From Lytechinus pictus (taxonomy: Eukaryota; Echinodermata; Echinoidea; Temnopleuroida; Toxopneustidae): 64,000 nt of DNA. The first letter of the stretch is position 1. Every line of letters begins with the position of its first letter. The DNA is taken from contig NC_087262.1 of assembly GCF_037042905.1 (NCBI RefSeq), positions 9,963,501-10,027,500 of the forward strand. Direction: 5' to 3'. The notes under the pieces are model-generated. The model did not search any database. It was not told the DNA's origin and worked only from the letters and a program-made list of their open reading frames with translations. Both the position numbers and the translations under genes were made by a program. Below are positions 23,866 to 33,971 of the stretch, in pieces.

Positions 23866-24759
23866 GGGCTCTAAGTTTTAAAGTTGTTTTTTTATTATAA
23901 ATGTCTTTGCCTGGAAGAAAAACTGAATGTTTAATTGCATTATTTATTACAGCATGTTAGGCTGGATGAGGGTTAATTTTTTTTTGTTCTGTTTTTTTTA
24001 TAAATAAACTGGTCTGGTCAAATTAAGTATGCGTTATCACAAGGGTTTTATAGTTTGGAAGATGCTGGGGTCTAAGTTTTAATATTGATGTTTCGCTTAA
24101 TTTGTATTTTAAAGAGAACTGGATGAGGGGTAAAGACAACACTCTAAGCCCAAGCATTTTAAGTGGGTTTAATTTTGAAGATTGGTTTTAGCTGTGATTT
24201 TTTTTCAATATTTGTTTATCTTTTAAATTACCGGGTCTAGACGAAAGACTAAGCATAATACTCGTGTTATTCCACAAGAATAAGAATATGACAAAGTCTT
24301 TTGTTTTTAAGATTGTTTAAATCATTTTTAAATTACTGGGTCTGGAATAAAGACAACGCTCTAAACATGTGCTTTTCTACATGCATGGTCTTAATTTGGA
24401 GGATTGTTGGTTCTAAGATTCGTTTTGGGGGGTTGGGTTTTATTGATTTTTTATTCTTTAAATAATTGTGTCTGGAGGAAAGTCGATCTTCGACAATCGG
24501 TCTTCATGTTATTCCACAGTAATTAGATTATTGGGTATTCGTTTAAGAATATTGTAAAAACTATTTTATTTTTTTCAAATTATAACCAAGTCTGGAGAAA
24601 GGATGTTTGCTTTACCCATGCATTATTACAATGTTTTGTAGGGGTCGTAGTATTATTTAAAAAAAAAAATGGGTGTGGGGTAAAGACATATTTTTTTTAC
24701 TGGGTGAAACTTTGGAAAATTGGTCTTAGATTTCAAGTTTTTTATTTCATATTTTAATA

Positions 24760-25650
24760 GCCGGGTCTGGAGGAAAGACTTTGGACTTATATTGTAATTG
24801 TTTAATTATCCGGGTCTGGAAAAAAGACTTTGCACTTTTGTGCTATATGAATGCATTGCTATAGGGTTTAGTTTTTAGTTTTAAGTAACCGGGTCTGGAG
24901 AAAAGACTACACTTGATTCTCAATTTACTCTTAGCGAATATATTCACAATATACGCCGTATAAGTTGAAACAACAACAAAGAAATTAATTCCGCCAGTTT
25001 TAATTAACTGGGTCTGGAGAAAAGACTAAGGTCGATTCTCTTTTTTCCCCACTGGAATATCATTATCGTATCTTAGTTTGGACTTATATTATAATTTTTG
25101 AAATAACCGGGTCTGGAAAAAGACTTTGGACTTATATTATGATTTTTGAAACAACCGGGTCTGAAAAAAAAACTTTGGACTTATATTATGATTTTTGAAA
25201 CAACCGGGTCTGGAAAAAAGACTTTGGATTTATATTATAATTTTTTTAATAACCGGGTCTGGAAAAAGACTTTGGATTTATATTATAATTTTTGAAATAA
25301 CCGGGTCTGGAAAAAGACTTTGGACTTATATTATAATTTTTGAAACAACCGGGTCTGAAAAAAGAGTGGACTTATATTATAAGTTTTTAAACAACCGGGT
25401 CTGGAAAAAAGACTTTGGATTTATATTTCAATTTTTGAAACAACCGGGTCTGGAAAAAAGACTTTGGACGCATATTATAATTTTTGAAACAACCGGGTCT
25501 GGAAAAAAGACTTTGGACGTATATTATAATTTTTGAATTAACCGGGTCTGGAAAAAAGACTTTGGACGTATATTATAATTTTGAAACAAGCGGGTCTGGA
25601 AAAAGACTTGTACTATAATGTTTAATTAACTGGGTCTGGAAAAAAGACTT
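24760..25650 (+). repeat. Right inner array, inverted units
   Basis: About 14 units of CCGGGTCTGGAAAAAAGACT, then TTGGACTTATATTATAATTT, the inverse of the left inner array. Unit-to-unit differences are small in 25080-25600, suggesting recent amplification or homogenisation. The open frame across 25195-25536 is repeat-derived. Confidence 0.9.
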
Positions 25651-25722
25651 TGCACTTTTGTGCTATATGAACGCATTACTATAGGATTTTAGTTTAGAAC
25701 GGATTCGCCAAAAATCCCTTCA

Positions 25723-25922
25723 AATTTATTACATTTGTGGGTAAAGTCATTATTACATTTGTGGGCGATCAAAAATTATTACATTTGTGGGTAAAGTTCA
25801 TTATTACATTTGTGGGTGAAATTATTACATTTGTGGGTAAAGTGTTATTACATGTGTGGGCGTTATTACATTTGTGGGTAAAGTGTTATTACATTTGTGG
25901 GCGTTATTACATTTGTGGGTGC
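25723..25922 (+). repeat. Right terminal array of TTATTACATTTGTGGG
   Basis: Nine copies, the mirror image of the left terminal array, with the same two spacer types. Confidence 0.9.
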
Positions 25923-25926
25923 AACA

Positions 25927-26573
25927 GACCTCCAACTTAAACTTAGAGCTTGAAATTGATGGAGGCCTCCAAAGGAAAGGGAAAGAAAACCAGATAAACA
26001 GTGCAATCATTAATTGTTTATCTTTATCCATTTTTACGGGGGAGGGGCAAAAATTAATATGTTGTTAGGTAATGTACATTTTTCTTATGTTCATGTATTT
26101 TGTGATGTTAATTGTTCGGGAAGTTAAGATCATTTCCAGGGATAAATATAAATTATGTATACTGTATACAAAAATAGAACATTTGCACATAGGCCTAAAA
26201 GTTTTGTCAAAATCATCTGTAAATTTGTAATAAAACATACAAAAGATTGTTTTAATTCTTAGAGGCATATTTGAAGAATTTCTAAAATCCATGAGTGCTT
26301 TGTTTATGTAAAATACCTGGAGCGAACCTTCTTATATTGCATTAACTTGTAATATGCTGCTTTTCTTTTTTCAACAGAAAATCTCATTTCCATGAGAACT
26401 TTTATCATTATGATATAATAAATGACAATTTTAGGAATGTAAATTTCATCTTGCAATATATAAGAATACAATTTAAGATTTGCATTTTTCCTGGTTATTC
26501 AATTATTGTAACCCTACACGTTCCAGCCTTCTCATGTTATAACATTTCGTATATTTCTTTTATCATTGTTCAG
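25927..26573 (+). other. Upstream region / intron before the 26.6-kb exon
   Basis: No coding exon found. The last bases, TATTTCTTTTATCATTGTTCAG (26552-26573), form a pyrimidine tract plus AG acceptor directly before the ATG. A non-coding first exon therefore probably lies further left, perhaps beyond the fold-back transposon. The promoter is not identified. Confidence 0.4.
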
Positions 26574-28859
26574 ATGCCTTTGGCTGCGGAGCCGTTCACC
26601 TTCACCTGGTCGCTTCCAGCACTGAACTGCAGACATGGTGTTTCTCCCGAAGAGGCCAACTTCCAAGACGAGTTCTTCCAGAAGGTCAAAGAGACCAAGA
26701 CCACCCTCGACCGCATCTACCTGTCATCGCTCACAAGAAACAGGGAAAAGGCAATCATTTACGACTACGAGAAATGGGCGCGAAAAGACGGGAAGCCGGT
26801 CGAAAAGAAGTCTGAGGACGTGTCGCAGGCGTCTGCGTCGAAGCACCGACAACGTCCAGCTCGTGGACCTGTACGTCCGCTTGGGGTTGACGACCGGAAG
26901 ATTGAAGCGGCGTTGCAATGTGGCCTCTGGGACGATTCGAGACCCCGACAGAAGAAGAAAAGTCTTAGGATGCCGCACATCATGAGTCGCGTCCAATGCT
27001 ACGATTTCGATGATGACTACCAGGGTGACGTGGAAAGGTCGCATCAAGAGGGTTGCACTTACTCTCTGGACAGCTCGAAAGTGTTTAGAGTGATTCAAGA
27101 GGAGACCAGAGACCAGGCAAATAGGAGACTGAAAAAGGGTAAATGCGGCGGTTGGAAACCTAAGAAACAGGCGCGACAGGTCTCCCCGTCAATGATCGAC
27201 TCCGTGGATGAGTCCGACGATGATTACTCATCGTCGGTCAGAGTAACCATTGAGGAGGAGCACTCCAAAAGACGCGGTGGTGTCGTGACGAAGGTGACGC
27301 ACAGACAAAAGCTGGGCTTCTCGACGATCAAAAAGCGCGGGGTTATGCAGAGCGATACTGTCGAGTATCGCCTACCAAAACTGAACAGCAAACCGATCAT
27401 CACAGAGATTGTAGCAGAGGAACCTAAAGGGGAACATGATCACACCGAAAATGTGGTGAAACTTCCTCTTCTTGAGGGTGTCAAGAAGAAGCCATCGGCG
27501 GAAAAGCCGAAGAAGAAAGTCAAACACTGCAAGAAGCTTTCAAGAATGAAAAGAAAGAAAAAGTTGGAAAGGGAAAAGGAGAATGACGAATCATCAATCG
27601 GGTTGATCACCGATGACGAAGTTGAGACCGAGCTTAGCATAAAGACACCGGTCTTGGAGGAAGTCTCGAACAAGCTATCCGATATATCTCGAGGAAAGGG
27701 CGACGACATCGACTCTAAGACCACCAAGAATAAGCTGGTGTGCAAGAAGACAATCGATGAGGATGCCTTGAGTGAATACCCATTCATGGCAATGGGGATT
27801 GACGATTTATCATCGGATGAAGAATGTCTCTGTGACGAATGTCTCGCGGAAATGTCATCTTCAGCGAAACCAAAATTGGACAAGAAGCCTATCAAATCCA
27901 TTCTGTCACCAAGACGACGGAGACGGACAACGTCGTCCGGAAGCGCCAAGAGCGTGAGTTTTGCCAAGACTGAGAATCTAGAGGACATTCGGTTGATATC
28001 ACCTCTTGCTGTTCGGAATGAAAACATGAAAAAACTAGAGGATGAGGAGCGACGGGAGAGGTTGAAACAAAAGGATATAAAAAGGCGGGAAAGACGGCAG
28101 CGAGAGCGGGAGAGGTTTGCTGCACTGTATAAGAAATCGATGAAAAAGGCAGAGGCTCAACAAAAAGTCAAAGACATTCAGGAGAAAATCAAAGACATTT
28201 CTAAAACAATGTCAACATGTCCTGAGTCCAAGCCTCCTTTAACCTCAATCAGTCAAGATACTATCACAACAAGCCATGACAGTATAGATTGTAGTGAGAA
28301 TGATGCTTCTCTTTCGGGGGAAAAGGAGGACCACAATGACAGAGACAATGATCTGCTGTCTCTGGGTGATAAAATGGATGGCGACAGTGGGTTCGAAGAC
28401 GGTACCCCGAGGTCTCCGACACCGAATTCCGACGTCCACGAAGTCGAAGCTCTTCTGCTCGACCCTCAAGACGGTCGATTATACGAGGATGTTGTCTTAG
28501 AAAAAGGCAACGGGAAGATCACCGTAGCTCAACTCGGGTATCGAATCAAAAGTATCTTTGATCGTGATCTACCAACCCCTGCTCCGCCCAAACCGCCTCC
28601 GACAGCTACGACAAAATCCGACGTCGTCGACCACGAAATTGAGAAGTCACCGGCGGAGGACGAGGATGACGAGAAGGACAAGGCGTTTGTCACGAAATGC
28701 GTCGATTGGAACGAAACGACGGAATCGGCGAGTACGTCCAGATCCGCCACGCCAGTTGAGAAGGAAGATATGTCGGATTTCATCATGTCGATGAAGAACT
28801 GCCGCTATATTAGGTGGAGTAAGAGCTACCAGGATATGTTAGAAAAGATGGAGAAATGA
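26574..28859 (+). CDS. Large charged protein, unrecognised (about 761 aa)
   Basis: I do not recognise this gene. The start is placed at the ATG that directly follows a strong splice acceptor; earlier in-frame codons lie in the pyrimidine tract. The N-terminus (residues 1-60) is less biased, with SLPALNCRHG and NFQDEFFQKV, and looks like a conserved module. Residues about 304-336 are a dense Lys/Arg cluster (KPKKKVKHCKK), a plausible nuclear localisation signal. A CLCDEC motif sits near 416-421. Residues about 485-550 are a Glu/Arg/Lys-rich predicted coiled coil (RRERRQRERERF). The C-terminus ends in a short less-biased segment (NCRYIRWSKSYQDMLEKMEK). Coding character is strong: one 2.3-kb frame with balanced codon use in an AT-rich, stop-rich region. 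There is no signal peptide or membrane segment, so nuclear or cytosolic location is inferred. The stop is TGA; no downstream exon is needed. Confidence 0.8.
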   Translation: MPLAAEPFTFTWSLPALNCRHGVSPEEANFQDEFFQKVKETKTTLDRIYLSSLTRNREKAIIYDYEKWARKDGKPVEKKSEDVSQASASKHRQRPARGPVRPLGVDDRKIEAALQCGLWDDSRPRQKKKSLRMPHIMSRVQCYDFDDDYQGDVERSHQEGCTYSLDSSKVFRVIQEETRDQANRRLKKGKCGGWKPKKQARQVSPSMIDSVDESDDDYSSSVRVTIEEEHSKRRGGVVTKVTHRQKLGFSTIKKRGVMQSDTVEYRLPKLNSKPIITEIVAEEPKGEHDHTENVVKLPLLEGVKKKPSAEKPKKKVKHCKKLSRMKRKKKLEREKENDESSIGLITDDEVETELSIKTPVLEEVSNKLSDISRGKGDDIDSKTTKNKLVCKKTIDEDALSEYPFMAMGIDDLSSDEECLCDECLAEMSSSAKPKLDKKPIKSILSPRRRRRTTSSGSAKSVSFAKTENLEDIRLISPLAVRNENMKKLEDEERRERLKQKDIKRRERRQRERERFAALYKKSMKKAEAQQKVKDIQEKIKDISKTMSTCPESKPPLTSISQDTITTSHDSIDCSENDASLSGEKEDHNDRDNDLLSLGDKMDGDSGFEDGTPRSPTPNSDVHEVEALLLDPQDGRLYEDVVLEKGNGKITVAQLGYRIKSIFDRDLPTPAPPKPPPTATTKSDVVDHEIEKSPAEDEDDEKDKAFVTKCVDWNETTESASTSRSATPVEKEDMSDFIMSMKNCRYIRWSKSYQDMLEKMEK

Positions 28860-30150
28860 AACAAAGCGATATCAATTACTGTACTTGTTAGAATCAGTTA
28901 CGAGGAAGAAGAAACATTCCCCCAAGTTGTTTATTATAATTCATCTTTATGAATTACCTTTGATGTCTCCTTAAAATATTCATCGCTTATCATATTGATT
29001 TTTTTATTAATTCGTGTGTTTTTTACATCTTTTCTTCCAATTGAATAACGCTCCCCCTGTGATCATTACCCCTGAGGGCAGCCACCCCATTTCACAAAAA
29101 GAGGTGGAGTGGGTCGGCAAATTTTTGGCAAGTTATTTTGAAGCCGTAAAAAAAATATCACATAAATTCAATTCAGTTGCTTTTCCATTAAAACTCAGAG
29201 TCAACGATACCCCTGACAACTACCCAGAACGACAATTAATCTACTGCACATATGCCCATGTTACCTATCCAATTGCAACTACTCCTATACTTCTTTTAAA
29301 GAGTTGGATAAGTATCTTCCATATTAACCCTAATAAGACTGGGGGCTGAATCAGCCCCCGTCTTTTTAGGTGTCGAAATAGCCCAGTCTATTTAGGGTTA
29401 AAGCAACTCAAAATATTTTAGAAAGCACCGATATGAAGTCCGATGAATAACATCCCTTTAATGACCCCATAAACACTTAAACCGGGAAAGAAGAAACTAA
29501 TTCTGTATGTCATGAAACTAAACTGAACGATGACGATTTGAAGTGGCAGTATGACGATATATATTCTTTCATAAGAAAACTGGAATGATTAAATTAGAAA
29601 AAAAGGTTTAGGTACTTGAAATCATCGATTCGTGCAAAAACTGAAACACTTATCCAACAGTATGTATACAATATACAATTCATTTAGCGAAATCATTTTT
29701 AATTGTACAGCTGATAGATAATTCTTTTAGTTTTTCATCGACTGTCAAAACATGTGACATTGATATCATTTCAATGTTTATAATACACTTAACTACACCC
29801 ATTTTCATCTTCGTCATCATCATCGTTGTTAATATTCTCATCATCATTATCATCAGGTGGTTTACACCAAACAACTTTGATTGCAATGGTGACTATATTT
29901 TTTAAAACAAGTGCACACCTAGTTATCAAGAATACGTATGGCACTTCCATTTAGTTGGATGCAGGATAAAAGAGCATTTTTGATATACACCTTTGTTTCA
30001 GAAGATGATGCCCTCTATAGCCGTGACAACGACTTGAGAGAGAAAAAAAATAAGACTAAAAAAAAAAATCGTATTTGGTATAATTATTTTAGTTTTTCAT
30101 TGACCCTCAAAACATGTGACATTGACTATCATTGCAATGTTTACAAAACA
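28860..30150. other. 3' flank of the charged-protein gene
   Basis: The beginning is probably 3' untranslated sequence, but I see no clear AATAAA nearby. At 29319-29400 an inverted pair (AACCCTAATAAGACTGGGGG near 29329, mirrored loosely by CCCAGTCTATTTAGGGTT at 29382) with an inner GGGGGCTGAATCAGCCCCC hairpin marks a MITE-like end. The open frame at 29014-29349 runs into it and is probably repeat-derived. TTCATTGACC/CAAAACATGTGACATTGA recurs at 29738 and 30097, a local duplication. Confidence 0.4.
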
Positions 30151-30154
30151 GTAT

Positions 30155-30450
30155 ACCCATTACCATCTTCATCGTCGTCATTAACATTCTCATCATCATT
30201 ATCATTACCATCATCATCATAACAATAATAAGAATAATCATCATCCATCATCATCATCACCACCAACACCACCACCACCACTACCATCGTCATCATCACC
30301 ATCGTCATCATTATCACCAGCACCACTATTATCCTCCTCCGTATTATCATACTCATCATCACCATCATCATCATCATCATCCATCATCATCATCATCATC
30401 GTCATCATCCATCATCATCATCATCATCGTCATCATCCATTATCATTCCC
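30155..30450 (+). repeat. (CAT)n microsatellite, fourth block
   Basis: Degenerate ATC/CAC repeats, as at 12885-15205; the open frames on both strands are artefacts. Confidence 0.9.
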
Positions 30451-30909
30451 AATTTCCCATCATCGTAGTCACATCTTTACCACCACCACCACTACTACTT
30501 TTATTATTGTTATACTATCAAGGATGAAAGTTGAAATAGTGATGTTCACAAGTCATCACTCGTTTCAGAAAAAAATACTGCTTAACAATGTTTTATATGT
30601 AATAAACATGATGAGGTATATAAACAATTAATCTAGCCGTTTGCATGTATGTCATTTGCCAACTCGCAGTAGTCTTGTACCAAGAGTGAGAGTAATCGAT
30701 CCACCCCTCCCCCAACACCACCCCTAGGAAATAAATTAAAAGAATAAAAACAAAATAAATCATATTGTATGATTGCATTGTATCATTTTTGCAAATTGAA
30801 TAATCAGCAGCGTATTTTACCCATTTTTAGAAACTTTTTTTTTTCATCAGTAATGAAAGTAATTATTGTGGGCTCACTCCCTTCGCTCAATCGCAACTTT
30901 GCCAATTAT

Positions 30910-31290
30910 AAGCCCCCTCAAAGTGTTCTCTCATTAGCCAATTCGAAAGAGAGTAAACATATGACAGAAAGGGGGGAGGGGTGATGGGGAAAAGTAGAAG
31001 GGGCTATGGAAGGAGAAAGGTGAAAAAAGACGTAAGAGAGAACGAGATATAAAAAGAGAGAGCAAAGGAAATAGAGAGAGGGTGAGAGGTGTATACAGAC
31101 AGACAACGAATGGAGAGAAAGATAGATAAAAAGAGAGAGGGGTAGAGGGGGGCAGACAGAGACAGAGGTGAAAGATAGGCAAGAAGTAAAATCCCGAAGA
31201 TGAATAGAAATCAAGTGAAATAAAGAACGAAAGAGGGAGGGGATAAGAGGCAATGCAGATTGATGACGTAATCAGGAGAATGAATGAGTG
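30910..31290 (+). repeat. GA-rich purine tract
   Basis: GAGA, AGAGAG and GGGGAG words dominate one strand. The minus-strand Leu/Ser/Pro frames here reflect this bias. Short (ATTG)n and (AATG)n arrays follow at 31356-31425. Confidence 0.7.
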
Positions 31291-31354
31291 ATTTCGATGA
31301 AATTGAGCCCAGCATTCTGAGTGAATGAAATACTGAAAATATTTACGAGGAAGG

Positions 31355-31388
<34 letters not shown>

Positions 31389-31429
31389 GAATGAATGAAT
31401 GAATGAGTGGGTGAGTGAGTGAGTGCATT

Positions 31430-31910
31430 TATTTTTCTTTCTTTCCTTTTTATTCCAGAGAATAAAAAAGAACCTTTATTTTGATTGATTTGATTTATTT
31501 TATTTCCACATTTCAAAACAAAACAAAACAATATTTTTTTCAATATTACATAATAGGCAAATATTTTTTTAAACATAATGAATAATGCACATAAATCATT
31601 ATAAAATATCAACTGTACTGTGAAATTATATCTATATATACATTTTCTTTAATTACTGAACATATATACTGTATATAGAAATGTGGGAGACCTCCACATT
31701 TATTTCAAGAACCTTTATTTCATAATATAAACAAAACAATAACGAATCAAATTATTTTACATTACTCTTTTACATACAATCTTTGAAATACATTAATTCT
31801 TTTTACATGTTGTCCATTTATTATTTATCATTTCAACTTCCAACAAAATTTGCAATTGAAAACAAAATACGAAATCCAGAAGATGAAAATAAATCAGGTG
31901 AACAAAAGAG
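31430..31910 (-). mobile_element. Probable inverted LINE 3' ends
   Basis: GAACCTTTATTTTGATTGAT and TTTATTTCCACATTTCAAAA resemble inverted LINE tails, with a second similar segment, AGAACCTTTATTTCATAATA, at 31709. They sit next to the (ATTG)n/(AATG)n arrays. No coding remnant is seen. Confidence 0.35.
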
Positions 31911-32217
31911 GGACGGAAGACTTATATTTTAAAAAAGAAGATGCGTCATATCGCGTCCGATAACCAGACCATTCGAGGAAAGTCCCCCTCCCCCCTAACT
32001 TCCCGGAAGTTAGAATCCTATTTACACGTCGCTATGTACAAATTTCAGTTAAATAGGCGAAAGTTCGGGTTCAATTAACCCGATTTTTTTTGTGAAAATT
32101 GTAAGCCAGATATACAAAGGGTCGTATAAACACGACTTGATTTTTCAGGAATTTTAGGGGTCCTTTTCTCGAATGGTCGGGTTACGCAAATGGCGAAAAT
32201 GCCCGATGTGATGGCAC

Positions 32218-32489
32218 CAGTGGCGGATCCGGGGGGGGGGTGGGGGCACATTCGGCCCGTGCCTTACCCCCCCCCCCCCGCCCTTGAGAGCCATAATAAA
32301 AATTTGTAATGTAAATATACCGTTTTTACCCAAGTAAGCCCCCCCTTGAAAGTGAGGACCTTTTTTTTTTCTTTTTTGCTTGTCAGATTTTCCGCGGACT
32401 AAATAGCCTTTAATTTTAGGTGAAACCCCCTTTTTTCATCGGGAAAACGTGCCCCCCCCCTTTGGAAAAAAATCCTGGATCCGCCCCTG
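32218..32489. mobile_element. hAT-type MITE, perfect 8-bp TSD
   Basis: The ends are CAGTGGCGGATCCGGG and, inverted, CAGGGGCGGATCCAGGAT. The octamer gatggcac flanks both sides (32210-32217 and 32490-32497). The interior is G/C-run rich and non-coding. The left boundary of the 1.68-kb duplicated block (32293) falls inside this MITE, so the block's second copy carries only the right part of it. Confidence 0.85.
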
Positions 32490-33971
32490 GATGGCACAAG
32501 CCATTAGCACGCAGGGTCCGTGGAACATTTTTGTGTAAAGAATAGAGGGCTGATTATGCAAAATCACGATAAGATGATAATTTTTTACATTTTTAACATG
32601 TTTGCTGAAAAGTGGTGGGGAATTATGCCATTTTAGGATCCCAGTTCCACAGGCCATGACGTCACCCCCGGCCCGCCCGTCAGTTAACAAACATCAAAAC
32701 AAAGAGCCAAAAAATTCACATTATACACCTGTGCAATTTTATATCGATACGTCATTATTTTAATACATTAAAATACAACACTATTTGGAACCTTTATTAA
32801 ATGAACAACATTCTCATCATAATATTTTATCTATTAAAAATCAACTTTATTGATATATGATCATCCCTTTGCAATAAAAACTGGACGGATAATAAAGCTG
32901 ATATATTTAAAGCAATAGGGGCAGAATGGGCTTTCAAGGACGGATTTATTATTATTGACGGTTCAATATATTTCATTAACACAGATCAAATGAGACAGGC
33001 AAACTGGAAATGGCATGCACTTTAAAAGATAAATAACATAAAAAAGCCGCGACCATCCAACGAAGATTGATATAACAAAGAGTGAATTAAATTTTCTACC
33101 TCGGTCAGTAAATTGAGTTTGGTACTTTTAACTAAATAACGCACCCTTTGAAATATAGTCCCCTATAAAAAAAAGCATTTAGCATTATTCCCTTTTGAAA
33201 ACATCATGTGCACATCAGAAATCATTTTTACCCCAAATCACACATGAATTTAATGAAAAAAAAAATGTCGTTCTGAGTGGCTCGTATCCAATTTCTATTC
33301 ATGTAATATATCCAGGGGCTGTTTCATAAAGCTATTCGTAAGTTAAGAGTGACTTTAAGAACGACAGGTGATCCTTCTTGTGGTTGATGATATTCATTCA
33401 ATGGGTAACGGTGATTGTTTGACGCGTACGAAAGGTTCACCAGTCGCTCTTAACTTTCGAACAGCTTTATGAAACACCCACCAAGAGTGTATATAGAAGA
33501 ACAAATTTAAGCAATAATGATTTTAATTCAAACTAATAGTACTCAAAATGAGAACTAGTAACATCACAGGGAATCACAAAAGTTGTATTTTCCGGGATGA
33601 TACATCATTGTATAATACTTTTAAACATCATAATGTTTATTTGATTTCCTTTGATATAATCATATTGATCTTTTACACGAGAAATATATTACAAAATTAA
33701 TCATGTATTTGAAAAATGGAAAATAATATTTGTATTCACTTCCATTTTCCAAAAATATTGATTGATTGATTGCATTTATTCTTTTTCATTCCAAAATTCA
33801 ACAAAAGTTACAATATAAGGCAAAACACAAAAATGTAATATACAGAAATGAAAAAAGGGAACCCACTGGAAAGCAAAGCTTGTTGGTATGGGTTCCCTGC
33901 AATAAATAGTTAATTAAAGTATATCTTTGATCAATGAAATTCAAATCGTAAATTAATCAAATCGTAAATTG
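32293..33971 (+). repeat. 1.68-kb direct repeat flanking the LINE, copy 1
   Basis: This block is repeated at 38557-40236. By eye the two copies differ by one substitution (AAAAGTGGTG versus AAAAGGGGTG) and one extra C in a C-run. Copy 1 ends exactly where the LINE begins and copy 2 starts exactly after the LINE's A-rich tail. This is the geometry of a target-site duplication. The block contains part of a hAT MITE, an inverted-ended element (33313-33480) and an ATTG-tailed LINE end (33760), all present in both copies. Confidence 0.85.
33313..33480. mobile_element. Short TIR element, family C
   Basis: GGCTGTTTCATAAAGCTATT on the left and, inverted, GGGTGTTTCATAAAGCTGTT on the right, with GTAAGTTAAGAGTGACT-type inner arms. 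It has a non-coding core and is duplicated with its surroundings at about 39580-39745. Confidence 0.7.

Larger units (their letters stand above)
22141..25926. mobile_element. Giant fold-back transposon of inverted tandem arrays
   Basis: The ends are TGTTACACCCACAAATGTAA and, inverted, TGTTGCACCCACAAATGTAA. The element is flanked by gacct at 22136-22140 and 25927-25931. Each arm is layered. First come 9-10 copies of CCCACAAATGTAATAA; then a single-copy joint (CGAATCCGTTCTAAA, then TATAGCACAAAAGTGCAAAG) present in mirror image at both sides; then arrays of about 55-bp units around TTTTTTCCAGACCCGG (left) and CCGGGTCTGGAAAAAAGA (right). The centre consists of longer, diverged versions. There is no transposase. 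TGTNR ends resemble those described for Ginger transposons; that placement is inference. Confidence 0.75.

Noticed and set aside
25195-25536. 113-codon frame with repeated KQPGLEKRLW
   Set aside because: Translation of the CCGGGTCTGG tandem units of the fold-back transposon.
22141-25926. CRISPR-like array of direct repeats
   Set aside because: Units are nearly contiguous and appear inverted in the second arm, the spacers are repeated rather than unique, and the genome is eukaryotic.
26724-28125. Minus-strand frames opposite the charged-protein exon
   Set aside because: They are shadows of the sense coding sequence, with no domains or splice support.
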